Assembly: GCA_934393555.1 (NCBI GenBank)
Contig: CAKRQP010000023.1
Coordinates: 1-24,723 of the forward strand
Direction: 5' to 3'
Source of the DNA: Limivivens sp934393555
GTDB taxonomy: Bacteria > Bacillota > Clostridia > Lachnospirales > Lachnospiraceae
DNA: 24,723 bases
In this document: in pieces, positions 1 to 6,831 of the stretch
Position numbering within the stretch: position 1 is the first letter of the stretch
Layout: every line of letters starts with the position of its first letter
Program-made: the position numbers and the translations under genes
The notes under the pieces: model-generated
Databases searched by the model: none
Told to the model about the DNA's origin: nothing
What the model saw: only the letters and a program-made list of their open reading frames with translations

Positions 1-7
1 TTCATGA

Positions 8-47
8 AAAAAGGCATATTACACGTCAAAGTATAATATGCCTTTTT
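8..47 (-). terminator. Bidirectional intrinsic terminator after the sugar importer operon
   Basis: A perfect 14-bp inverted repeat (8-21 with 34-47, 12-nt loop) is flanked by A-run on the left and T-run on the right, so it can end transcription from either side. On the minus strand it lies about 120 bases past the stop of the solute-binding protein gene. The plus-strand T-tract suggests that a convergent gene may lie just outside the window. Confidence 0.85.
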
Positions 48-51
48 ATTC

Positions 52-156
52 CGGACTTCCTCGTCCGTTTGATAAATCCCGGATCAGTCCCCACTTACCG
101 GGCACCGGCCGGCCATCCCCCGCGCAGGAGACCGGCCCAACGGGCTTACGCCCGGT
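52..156 (-). other. GC-rich structured 3' untranslated region
   Basis: Between the solute-binding protein stop (171) and the terminator lies a GC-rich stretch with nested inverted repeats. A 7-bp pair ACCGGGC (97-103) / GCCCGGT (150-156) encloses a 6-bp pair at 107-112 / 132-137. Two 5-bp hairpins lie to the left (52-56/63-67 and 78-82/98-102), and a competing CGGGC/GCCCG hairpin is at 141-145/150-154. There is no T-run next to these stems, so they are not terminators. They may stabilise the 3' end of the transcript or belong to an intergenic repeat family. No coding potential was seen. Confidence 0.4.
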
Positions 157-170
157 TGTTTCTGTTACGC

Positions 171-1859
171 TTACTCAGCGATGGTATCGATACCCTGGAT
201 GGACAGCCAGTCCTCAAGACCCAGAGCGTACATGCCATCTACATATGCCTGCCATGTAGCGTCATCGTTGATATCCTGCTCACCTGCTACGAACATAGCC
301 TGCTGCTGCTCAAAGTAGTCTTTGATAGCGGTGCTGATATCTGCATAAGTATCGATGCTGTCCATATCGATCCAGTTTTCCTCGATAACACCCTCAGTCA
401 GGTTCGGCTCATATGTCTTCTCTACAGCATCTTTCTCATCGTAGTTCGGATTTGCCTCTACCAGACGGAAGCCAGCCGGCATATATTTGGAAACTGCCTG
501 CGGCCACAGGTTTGCCCAGGAATATTTCTCCTGATCCTCTTCGGACAGAGTGGATTTATCGATTACATGATAGCCGTCATCCTCTTTGGTAACGATGGTG
601 CCAACCGGGCCGGTGGAGATTCCGATACCGTTCTCAAGAGAGAATGCATTATCAAACCAGCGGCAGATCAGTTCCGGATCCTCTGCATTGTCGGTTACAA
701 CAACCTGGGTTCTGTATACGCTGAATCCACTGGTATCACGCAGCCAGATACCGCCGTTCTCGGTATTCAGTACCGGCAGAACGTCCCATACACTCTTCTC
801 CGGTCCCTGTGCAATACCGGAGAACTCGTTGCTTCCGTAAGCGATGGATACGCCGTACAGATCTCTGCTTCCTTTTCCTTCCCAGGTGGAGCTGTCCTGT
901 GTATAAAGCTCGGTATCGATCAGACCTTTCTGATACATGCCGCTGAACCAGGAAAGGAACTCACGGTATTTGGAGCTGACACCGCCGTATACGGTCTCAC
1001 CGTCAACAATTGCCAGACCTTTTTTGTTCATCGGCATTCCGAAGTAACCAGCCATTGCCTCGATGTGTTTGTTGTTCGGGTCTGTGGAGAACGGGATCTC
1101 ATCGGTGGTGTCTCCGTTTCCGTTGGCATCCTGGTCTTTGAAGGCCTGAAGAACTGCCTCAAACTCATCGGTGGTGGTGGGCATCTCAAGACCCAGATTC
1201 TCCAGCCACTGGCCGTTGATGTACGGTGTATAACCAACAAGATCATCTTCTACTACATAAGGAATGCTGTAGATATGTCCGTCCGGAGCAGTCATTTTCT
1301 CTCTGACACCCTTGAGGTTCAGGATCTCGGTGATCTTCGGGCAGGAGTTCTCGAAATACTCCTCCAGGGGAACAAATACACCCTGGTTTACACCGTAGGT
1401 CAGGATCAGGTTATCGCTTAAGGTCCAGCCGGCGATAACGTCTGCGTAGTCACCGGAGTTCAGATCCAGGTTCAGTCTCTCGGTAGCGGTCTCGTACGGG
1501 AACAGACGAAGCTCAACGTCTACATTGGTCTGTTTCTTCAGCTCGTCCATCATTACGAACTCACCGGTAGCACTGGAATCATCTACGAACATGGAGAAGC
1601 TTGCATCTCCCTCGTTCGCTACCAGCGGAAGCTCCTGTGTGGTCTCAGCGGTGGTTGCTGCGACGGTCGGATCCAGATCTTCTGCCTTGGTGATCGGCTG
1701 ACTCGCATCTGCCTCAGCTGCTGCTTCTGTAGCTGCTTCTGTAGCTGCTTCTGTAGTAACTTCTGTGGTTTCCTCGGTGGAATCACTTGCTGCTGCGGGC
1801 ATTGCCATGCTTAAGATCATGGAAGCTGCCAGTAAAGCGACAACGGTTTTTCTTTTCAT
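171..1859 (-). CDS. Extracellular sugar-binding protein of a CUT1-type ABC importer
   Basis: This 562-residue protein should capture an oligosaccharide outside the cell and hand it to the two permeases encoded just upstream in the same operon. The start at 1859 is chosen because GAGGAGG (1868-1874) sits 8 bases before it; 13 extra upstream codons have no such site. Residues 1-24 form a signal peptide (MKRK, hydrophobic stretch, PAAAS) with a type I cleavage look and no lipobox cysteine. Residues 28-52 are a Thr/Glu/Ala-rich linker with a TEAA repeat. The binding fold starts near residue 85 (FSMFVDD). The size and the pairing with LplB/YtcP-like permeases match the large family 1 solute-binding proteins of Clostridia and Bacillus (YtcQ/LipO type). 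The ligand cannot be read from sequence. Only two cysteines are present, both deep in the fold. Confidence 0.88.
   Translation of the reverse strand: MKRKTVVALLAASMILSMAMPAAASDSTEETTEVTTEAATEAATEAAAEADASQPITKAEDLDPTVAATTAETTQELPLVANEGDASFSMFVDDSSATGEFVMMDELKKQTNVDVELRLFPYETATERLNLDLNSGDYADVIAGWTLSDNLILTYGVNQGVFVPLEEYFENSCPKITEILNLKGVREKMTAPDGHIYSIPYVVEDDLVGYTPYINGQWLENLGLEMPTTTDEFEAVLQAFKDQDANGNGDTTDEIPFSTDPNNKHIEAMAGYFGMPMNKKGLAIVDGETVYGGVSSKYREFLSWFSGMYQKGLIDTELYTQDSSTWEGKGSRDLYGVSIAYGSNEFSGIAQGPEKSVWDVLPVLNTENGGIWLRDTSGFSVYRTQVVVTDNAEDPELICRWFDNAFSLENGIGISTGPVGTIVTKEDDGYHVIDKSTLSEEDQEKYSWANLWPQAVSKYMPAGFRLVEANPNYDEKDAVEKTYEPNLTEGVIEENWIDMDSIDTYADISTAIKDYFEQQQAMFVAGEQDINDDATWQAYVDGMYALGLEDWLSIQGIDTIAE
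1720..1767 (-). repeat. 12-bp tandem repeat encoding the TEAA linker
   Basis: Three exact copies of a 12-bp unit (GCTGCTTCTGTA on the plus strand) lie at 1720-1731, 1732-1743 and 1744-1755, with a degraded fourth at 1756-1767. They encode the Thr-Glu-Ala-Ala repeat just after the signal peptide of the solute-binding protein. The unit is a multiple of three, so copy-number change would lengthen or shorten the linker without a frameshift. Confidence 0.85.
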
Positions 1860-1899
1860 TGTTTTGTCCTCCTCATAATAAAATGTTCCATTTATCATA

Positions 1900-1951
1900 C
1901 CGCCGACATCCTTTATGGGATGACTGGGTTCGTACTGTCAGACGCCGGCGG
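1900..1951 (-). other. Intercistronic stem between permease and binding-protein genes
   Basis: In the 121-base gap between the second permease and the solute-binding protein, CCGCCG (1900-1905) pairs with CGGCGG (1946-1951). A smaller CATCC/GGATG hairpin (1907-1911/1918-1922) lies inside it. No T-run follows on the minus strand, so it is not a terminator. Stems of this kind often mark processing or protection points that let the binding protein be made in excess over the membrane subunits; that role is inferred here. Confidence 0.5.
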
Positions 1952-1980
1952 AAAATAAATCGTTAAGAGTTTCCGGTGTA

Positions 1981-2910
1981 TCAGCCCTTTACAGAACCGA
2001 TCATAACACCTTTTACAAAATGCTTCTGTACCAGCGGATACATGATCAGGACCGGCACACTACTGATGATGATCAGAGAATATTTCATAACATCAATGAG
2101 CTGCTGCTGTTCCTGCAGGGCTGCACGTGCTGCTGCGGTGGTAGCCGTCTGTGAAAGAGCCGTCTGGTTGGTGATCAGAATGTTTCTCAGTACCAGCTGT
2201 AAGGGGTACTTATCCTGATCGGAAATATAAAGCAGAGCTGAGAAATAGCTGTTCCAGTGGCCAACCCCATAATAGAGGACCATGATCGCGATGATCGCTT
2301 TGGACAGCGGCAGTGCGATCTGGAAGAAGAATCTGGACTGCGTACAGCCATCGATCTCACCCGCCTCATAAAGCTCCTCGGAAATATTGGATTTGAAGAA
2401 AGTTCTTGCCACGATCATGTTGTATACGCTTAAGCAGCCCGGAAGCACCAGCGCCCAGATCGTATTCAGCAGCTGCATGTTTTTAACAACCAGGTAAGTC
2501 GGGATCATTCCGCCGCCGAAGAACATGGTGATCATGTAAAATACGGTGATCGGTTTCTTTCCGGAGAAATTGTCACGGGAAAGCGCATAAGCGGTGGGAA
2601 GGGTAACTGCCAGGTTTACACAGACACCAACGAAGGTGATCACGATGGAGTTGAAGAAGCCCCTCATGACCTGACTGTTTTTAAATACCTCTGCATATCC
2701 CTTCAGGGTAAAACCCATGGGACGGAGCAGAACCTTACCGGCAGATACAGCTGTCGGATCGCTGAAGGAAGAAATAATAACCCAGTAAAGCGGATAGGCC
2801 ACAACAAACAGGATCAGCGTCAGGATGATGAAGATGACCGTATCGAAGATCACATCTTCCCTGCATCGCTTTACAGGTTTTGTTTTCATATTGTAATTTT
2901 CTTTTTTCAT
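1981..2910 (-). CDS. Sugar ABC transporter permease, YtcP/LplC type (MalG-like)
   Basis: This 309-residue inner-membrane subunit forms half of the sugar importer channel. After a basic N-terminus (MKKENYNMKTKPVKRCRED) come about six membrane segments, beginning VIFIILTLILFVVAYPLYWV near residue 26. The cytoplasmic EAA loop that docks the ATPase is clear: EAGEIDGCTQSRFFFQIALPL near residues 180-203. The C-terminus ends VQKHFVKGVMIGSVKG, typical of the CarB/YtcP family. The ribosome site GGAGG (2920-2924 region) overlaps the TAG stop of the upstream permease (2924-2926), so the two permeases are tightly coupled. No ATPase gene lies in the operon, so a shared MsmK-like ATPase encoded elsewhere is expected. 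Confidence 0.93.
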   Translation of the reverse strand: MKKENYNMKTKPVKRCREDVIFDTVIFIILTLILFVVAYPLYWVIISSFSDPTAVSAGKVLLRPMGFTLKGYAEVFKNSQVMRGFFNSIVITFVGVCVNLAVTLPTAYALSRDNFSGKKPITVFYMITMFFGGGMIPTYLVVKNMQLLNTIWALVLPGCLSVYNMIVARTFFKSNISEELYEAGEIDGCTQSRFFFQIALPLSKAIIAIMVLYYGVGHWNSYFSALLYISDQDKYPLQLVLRNILITNQTALSQTATTAAARAALQEQQQLIDVMKYSLIIISSVPVLIMYPLVQKHFVKGVMIGSVKG

Positions 2911-2923
2911 GTTCAGTTTCCTC

Positions 2924-3859
2924 CTACCACAGACTGTTTCCTGACATCTTGTCGGATGCCTTATTCACAATGATCAGCAGCACCAGGTTTACAACGGTGT
3001 TGAAAAGACCAATGGCTGTGGAGTATGACATATCGTTATTTACCAGACCAACCTTATATACATAAGTGGAAATGATCTCGGATACGCTTCCGTTCAAGCT
3101 GTTCTGCAGAAGGTAAGCCTTCTCAAATCCGATGGAAAGGATGCTTCCGCAGTTCATGATCAGAAGGATCGTTGCTGTCGGAAGGATAGACGGAAGATCG
3201 ATATAACGGATCAGCTGGAACTTGGTCGCTCCGTCAACCTTTGCCGCCTCATGAAGCTCCGGACTGATGCCTGCCAGAGCCGCAAAGTAGATAACGGAAC
3301 TCCATCCGGTACTCTGCCATACGCCGGTCCATACATAAATATGTCTCCAGTACTCTTTCTTCGCCATGAAGTTCACGGTATCGATACCCATGGATTTCAT
3401 GATCTGGTTGATCACACCGATCGACGGGGAAAGGAACAAGGTGATCATACCACACATAACTACGGTAGAAATGAAGTTCGGTGCGTAGGTTACGGTCTGA
3501 ATGACTTTACGGTATTTTTTGAACCGGAGAGAGTTCAGCATCAGAGCCAGGATGATCGGAAGCGGGAAGGATACGATCAGGCCATATAAGCTCAGGATCA
3601 AGGTATTCTTAATGGTTGTTCCGAAATACGGGGATGAGAAGAACCTCTGGAAGTAGTAAAGACCTACCCACGGGCTTCCCAGGATACCGGCTTTCGCATT
3701 GTACCTCCGGAAGGCCAGCTGGATACCGTACATGGGAATGTAGCTGAAGATAAAGGTCAGCACCACACCCGGCACACAGAACAGCCAGAGCGACAGATCT
3801 CTCTTGAAAGCTCTGACCGTACGGCCTTTCTTTTTCACTTTGGTTTGATTTGCTTTCAT
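2924..3859 (-). CDS. Sugar ABC transporter permease, LplB/YteP type (MalF-like)
   Basis: This 311-residue membrane subunit is the first gene of the importer operon. The start at 3859 (MKANQTKVKKKG) is preferred because AGGAGGA (3867-3873) lies 7 bases upstream; an in-frame ATG at 3994 has no ribosome site and would add 45 unlikely residues. Basic residues precede the first membrane helix (LWLFCVPGVVLTFIFSYIPMYGI). The EAA loop reads EAAKVDGATKFQLIRYIDLP. The family signature FRRYN...WVGLYYF follows the first helix, as in LplB relatives. It should pair with the next gene's permease, with substrate delivered by the solute-binding protein at the operon end. A promoter with near-consensus boxes is found 180-210 bases upstream. 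Confidence 0.93.
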   Translation of the reverse strand: MKANQTKVKKKGRTVRAFKRDLSLWLFCVPGVVLTFIFSYIPMYGIQLAFRRYNAKAGILGSPWVGLYYFQRFFSSPYFGTTIKNTLILSLYGLIVSFPLPIILALMLNSLRFKKYRKVIQTVTYAPNFISTVVMCGMITLFLSPSIGVINQIMKSMGIDTVNFMAKKEYWRHIYVWTGVWQSTGWSSVIYFAALAGISPELHEAAKVDGATKFQLIRYIDLPSILPTATILLIMNCGSILSIGFEKAYLLQNSLNGSVSEIISTYVYKVGLVNNDMSYSTAIGLFNTVVNLVLLIIVNKASDKMSGNSLW

Positions 3860-4039
3860 GTGTTTCTCCTCCTTTATGGATTTGTGTTGCTTTTGTAACT
3901 GCCCTCCGGCATCGTACTCCGTTAAGTGAACATTATGAACATTCTTATTCTGTATTCTCTTTAGCAAATATATTGTTTTGTATAATGTTACCAATCCAGT
4001 TTACATTTTTCGTGGATTACTAGGGCTTTTGTTGTTTTT

Positions 4040-4068
4040 ATTTTAAGTTTTAGTTCACTTTTTGTCAA
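4040..4068 (-). promoter_or_regulatory. Sigma-A type promoter of the sugar importer operon
   Basis: On the minus strand a perfect -35 TTGACA (4063-4068) is followed after exactly 17 bases by TAAAAT (4040-4045), one mismatch from consensus. Transcription should start near 4033 and give a leader of about 174 bases. The 13-mer TTTTGTTGTTTTT at 4027-4039 (plus-strand reading), just downstream of the -10 box, is also present in the promoter of the CBM9-like/LacI unit at 6699-6711. Confidence 0.8.
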
Positions 4069-4162
4069 CTACATTTTATCACTTCTTTACACTTTTTGGT
4101 GTTTTTCACAAATTCGGTTATCGCTTTTTCACTATATTGCCCAAAGAAAAGAATAAAAAATA

Positions 4163-4196
4163 GGGCGCAGAGAAGTTTTTACGCTTCTTTGCGCCC
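4163..4196 (-). terminator. Terminator of the canonical GH3 gene
   Basis: A 13-bp stem with one G-T pair (4163-4175 with 4184-4196, 8-nt loop) is followed on the minus strand by TATTTTTTATT. It lies about 130 bases after the GH3 stop at 4325 and just before the importer promoter, so it separates the two units. A short T-run on the plus side would also let it work in reverse. Confidence 0.88.
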
Positions 4197-4213
4197 GTTT
4201 TTCCTAATGTTTT

Positions 4214-4229
4214 AACAGTTTCAACTGTT
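4214..4229. promoter_or_regulatory. 16-bp palindrome, possible protein-binding site
   Basis: AACAGTTTCAACTGTT consists of perfect 7-bp arms around TC. It sits between the GH3 stop and the GH3 terminator, about 150 bases upstream of the importer promoter. It is too short-armed and lacks a T-run for termination. It could be a distal operator or activator site, but nothing else supports this. Confidence 0.3.
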
Positions 4230-4324
4230 TTGTTCACTTGTTGTTTTTTATATTATCGCATTGTTTTGAACATGTCAACTGGAAATTTAAGCAAATACTG
4301 GAGACATCCGCATCTCCACACACG

Positions 4325-6604
4325 TTAAAGTATCATTTCTTCTTTCCAGCACTCATCTTTTCCTTCTGTGAGCATCAGAAGCACCCGATTTGCCCGGTCT
4401 GCTCTCCGCCCCGGCACCTTCACCGGATCAAGCGCACTTCTCTTTACCGTCAGGGAAACTTCTTTTTCTTCTCCTGCCTTCAGTTCTACTCTGGTGAAAG
4501 CCTTCAGCTCCTTCACTCTGGGAACAGGACTTCCCTGCAGCCGTCGGCTGAAAAGCAGGGGAACAGCCGTCCCTTTCTGGTCTCCGGTATTTTTAACCCG
4601 GAAGCTTACCCGTATCCCGGCATCCGCATCCAAATGCTTTTCCTCTGTTTCCACAAAAGCAGTCCTGACATCAGAAATGGAAAATTCCGTATAGCTCAGG
4701 CCCTCGCCGAAGGTGTGGAGAGGCAGGCTTTCCATATCCCGGTAGGCCGCGGTAGAAGAAGACCTGGAATTGTAATAGACAGGAAGCTGTCCGACATGGC
4801 GCGGAAGGGAGGCCGGCAGTCTGCCGGAAGGACAGCAGTTTCCATAAACCAGGTCTGCCAGGGCTTTTCCTCCCATGGGTCCCGGATAAAAAGAATAAAG
4901 CACCGCATCGGAAGCTTTTTCGATCTCTTCTATACAGTAAGGTCTTCCAGCGATCAGAAGCACCACCAAAGGTTTTCCCAGTTTGGAAAGCTCCAGGATC
5001 AGTTCCTCCTGGGCAGCCGGAATATGGCACATGGCGCTGTCCATCCCTTCTCCGCAGTCCATGGAAAGGCTTCCGCTCTCTTTGGAGACGGCTCCGTTTC
5101 CATCAAAGACCGCTCCGCCGAAACGGGAAGAGGAGCCTCCGGCCGCCACGACGATAACATCACTTCTTTCTGCCAGCTCCAGTGCTTTTTTCCGTTCCTC
5201 CTCATCAGAAGAATTGAAACCGGAGCCCATGGCATATTCCACAGAAACGCCGGCGGGCGCCTGTTTTTTCATACCGGAAAGGATCGTCACACAGGCATCT
5301 TCTGGTACCGGCGGCGTATAGTCTCCAAGCATGGCATACCGGTCCGCCGCATGATAACCGATCAGGGCGATCTTCTGATAACAGTCTTTCAGCGGAAGGA
5401 CAGGTGCTGCTGTTCCCCGGGCCTCATTTTTCAGGAGAACCGCCGATTCTTCCGCAAGCCTTAAGGAAGCCTCAGGAATCCCTGCCTCATCTGCCTCCAG
5501 CATATCCTCCTCCATATAAGGATGCTCAAAAAGACCTCGTTTAAACTTCAGCTCCAGCACGCGCAGGACTGCTTCATCCAGAAGCTTTTCCTCCACCAGC
5601 CCTTTTTCCACTGCTTCCTCCAGTCTGGAAAAGGACTGGTCCCAGAGCCCTACATCCACGCCGGCTTTGAGTGCCGCTGCCCCTGCATGAAGGGTATCAC
5701 CTTCTGTATTTTTCAGGAAGTCCACAGCCAGGCCATCGGCCATGACAATGCCTTGAAAGCCCATCTCTTCCCGGAGCACATCTCTTAAAAGCCAGGGATT
5801 GCTGTGGCAGTAAACGCCGTCGATCTCATTATAGGCAGCCATAACGCCATCCACACCGGCATCGCAGCAGGCCTGCATGGCAGGAAAATGGATCTCCCGA
5901 AGTTCCTGTTCTCCGATCCTCGCCGCACTGGCATTGACTCCTCCGGTGGTCTCTCCCTGACCGCAGAAATGCTTGGCAACACAGCTGACTCCTTCCGACT
6001 GCATGCCGGTCACCGCCGCTGCCGCCATCTGAGAAGAAAGATACGGGTCTTCGGAATAACATTCCTCACTTCTGCCCCATCTCGGATCACGCAGCACATC
6101 CAACGCAGACATCAGTGCCAGTTCCACATGGCCGGATCTCAGCTGCCGGCCGCAGGCTTCATAGCCTTTTTTCAAAGCCTCCGGATCGAAGGTCGCCCCG
6201 GCTGCCAGGTTGACCGGAAGCAGGCCGCCGCCCAGAGCCTGATGGCCATGCGGACACTCACTGCTCATCATCACCGGAATGTGCAGGCGGGAATGCTCCA
6301 GCACATATTTCTGAAGGGAATTGTAGGCTTTTTTCGCAAGTGCCGGTGTGATCCCGGTCTTCTCATCCTTATCTGCCCAGGGATCCGCCCGGTAGAAACC
6401 ATATAAAACGCCAAGGCCTCCCATTTTTTCCACTTCCTCATAGAACTCGTCGGTAAATGTGACCTTCTCGCCGTCTCTTTCATAAATGCGGAAGCCGTAA
6501 AGCCGCTGGTTCAGCTGGCCCACCTTTTCCTTCCTTGTCATTTTTCCAAGAAGATCCTCTGCTCTTTCCCGTGGTGAAAGAGCTGCATTCTGATATTTTT
6601 CCAT
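4325..6604 (-). CDS. Glycoside hydrolase family 3, canonical domain order (beta-glucosidase/xylosidase-like)
   Basis: This 759-residue enzyme should release terminal beta-linked sugars from the non-reducing end of oligosaccharides with retention. The order is the usual one: TIM-barrel (about 1-365, with RDPRWGRSEECYSEDP near 172-187 and AKHFCGQGETTGG near 210-222), the alpha/beta sandwich (about 380-600), then a fibronectin-like domain after FGEGLSYTEFSI (632-643). The predicted nucleophile is Asp290 in GIVMADGLAV, where most relatives have SDW or TDW. There is no signal peptide, so it acts in the cytoplasm. The start has AGGAGGA 7-8 bases upstream. It is monocistronic, with its own promoter and terminator. 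The exact sugar specificity cannot be assigned. Confidence 0.9.
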   Translation of the reverse strand: MEKYQNAALSPRERAEDLLGKMTRKEKVGQLNQRLYGFRIYERDGEKVTFTDEFYEEVEKMGGLGVLYGFYRADPWADKDEKTGITPALAKKAYNSLQKYVLEHSRLHIPVMMSSECPHGHQALGGGLLPVNLAAGATFDPEALKKGYEACGRQLRSGHVELALMSALDVLRDPRWGRSEECYSEDPYLSSQMAAAAVTGMQSEGVSCVAKHFCGQGETTGGVNASAARIGEQELREIHFPAMQACCDAGVDGVMAAYNEIDGVYCHSNPWLLRDVLREEMGFQGIVMADGLAVDFLKNTEGDTLHAGAAALKAGVDVGLWDQSFSRLEEAVEKGLVEEKLLDEAVLRVLELKFKRGLFEHPYMEEDMLEADEAGIPEASLRLAEESAVLLKNEARGTAAPVLPLKDCYQKIALIGYHAADRYAMLGDYTPPVPEDACVTILSGMKKQAPAGVSVEYAMGSGFNSSDEEERKKALELAERSDVIVVAAGGSSSRFGGAVFDGNGAVSKESGSLSMDCGEGMDSAMCHIPAAQEELILELSKLGKPLVVLLIAGRPYCIEEIEKASDAVLYSFYPGPMGGKALADLVYGNCCPSGRLPASLPRHVGQLPVYYNSRSSSTAAYRDMESLPLHTFGEGLSYTEFSISDVRTAFVETEEKHLDADAGIRVSFRVKNTGDQKGTAVPLLFSRRLQGSPVPRVKELKAFTRVELKAGEEKEVSLTVKRSALDPVKVPGRRADRANRVLLMLTEGKDECWKEEMIL

Positions 6605-6637
6605 GCTTCCTCCTCTTTCTGCGCTTCAGGCGCTCAC

Positions 6638-6677
6638 ATGATGGTGTCATCATACCTTTTTTTTTAGATTATGTCCA
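6638..6677 (-). promoter_or_regulatory. Promoter of the canonical GH3 gene with overlapping inverted repeat
   Basis: On the minus strand TGGACA (6672-6677) and TATGAT (6649-6654) are separated by exactly 17 bases; each box has one mismatch to consensus. A perfect inverted repeat, ATGATG-GTGT-CATCAT (6638-6653), overlaps the -10 box and the expected start of transcription. This is where a repressor would act. The spacer contains a run of nine A. Confidence 0.7.
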
Positions 6678-6696
6678 CAAAAAATTTTTTTTCGTT

Positions 6697-6732
6697 CATT
6701 TTGTTGTTTTTCACGCAACAAAATGTTATGAT
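6697..6732 (+). promoter_or_regulatory. Promoter and large operator-like palindrome of the CBM9-like/LacI unit
   Basis: Perfect 10-bp arms CATTTTGTTG (6697-6706) and CAACAAAATG (6716-6725) enclose 9 bases. The palindrome covers a weak -35 (TTGTTT, 6704-6709) and ends just before the -10 TATGAT (6727-6732), with a 17-base spacer. Binding here would block the promoter, so autoregulation by the LacI-type protein encoded in this unit is the simplest reading. No T-run follows, and the element precedes the start of transcription, so it is not a terminator. Confidence 0.65.
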
Positions 6733-6831
6733 AGCGTTATAGAAACTAACGGGAGATATGCGGTTTTTCCCACTCTGCAAAGCCGCCTGCACTTCTGAAC
6801 ATCTACAGAAAACAAAGAGAGGTATTTCACT

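Larger units (their letters stand above)
3860..4324. other. Intergenic region: importer leader, promoter and GH3 terminator
   Basis: This 465-base AT-rich gap has no gene. Right to left it holds the 3' end of the GH3 transcript with a 16-bp palindrome (4214-4229), the GH3 terminator (4163-4196), the importer promoter (4040-4068) and a leader of about 170 bases. The leader contains a 6-bp inverted repeat (3993-3998/4013-4018) and a tandem direct repeat, GTGAACATT then ATGAACATT (3926-3943). The leader lacks a start codon with a good ribosome site before 3859. Confidence 0.7.

Noticed and set aside
69..1421. 450-codon open frame on the plus strand opposite the sugar-binding protein
   Set aside because: It lies wholly antisense to a gene with a clear ribosome site, signal peptide and operon context. 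Its translation shows no family resemblance and no ribosome site was seen.
1720..1767. CRISPR-like or mobile repeat
   Set aside because: The 12-bp units are in tandem without spacers, are in frame and encode a protein linker.
3859..3994. Longer N-terminus for the first permease
   Set aside because: The in-frame ATG at 3994 has no ribosome site, and the added 45 residues are polar and unlike the family. AGGAGGA precedes the ATG at 3859.
4238..5464. 408-codon plus-strand frame opposite the canonical GH3
   Set aside because: Antisense to conserved GH3 motifs; the translation is rich in Arg, His, Phe and Ser, as expected of a shadow frame.
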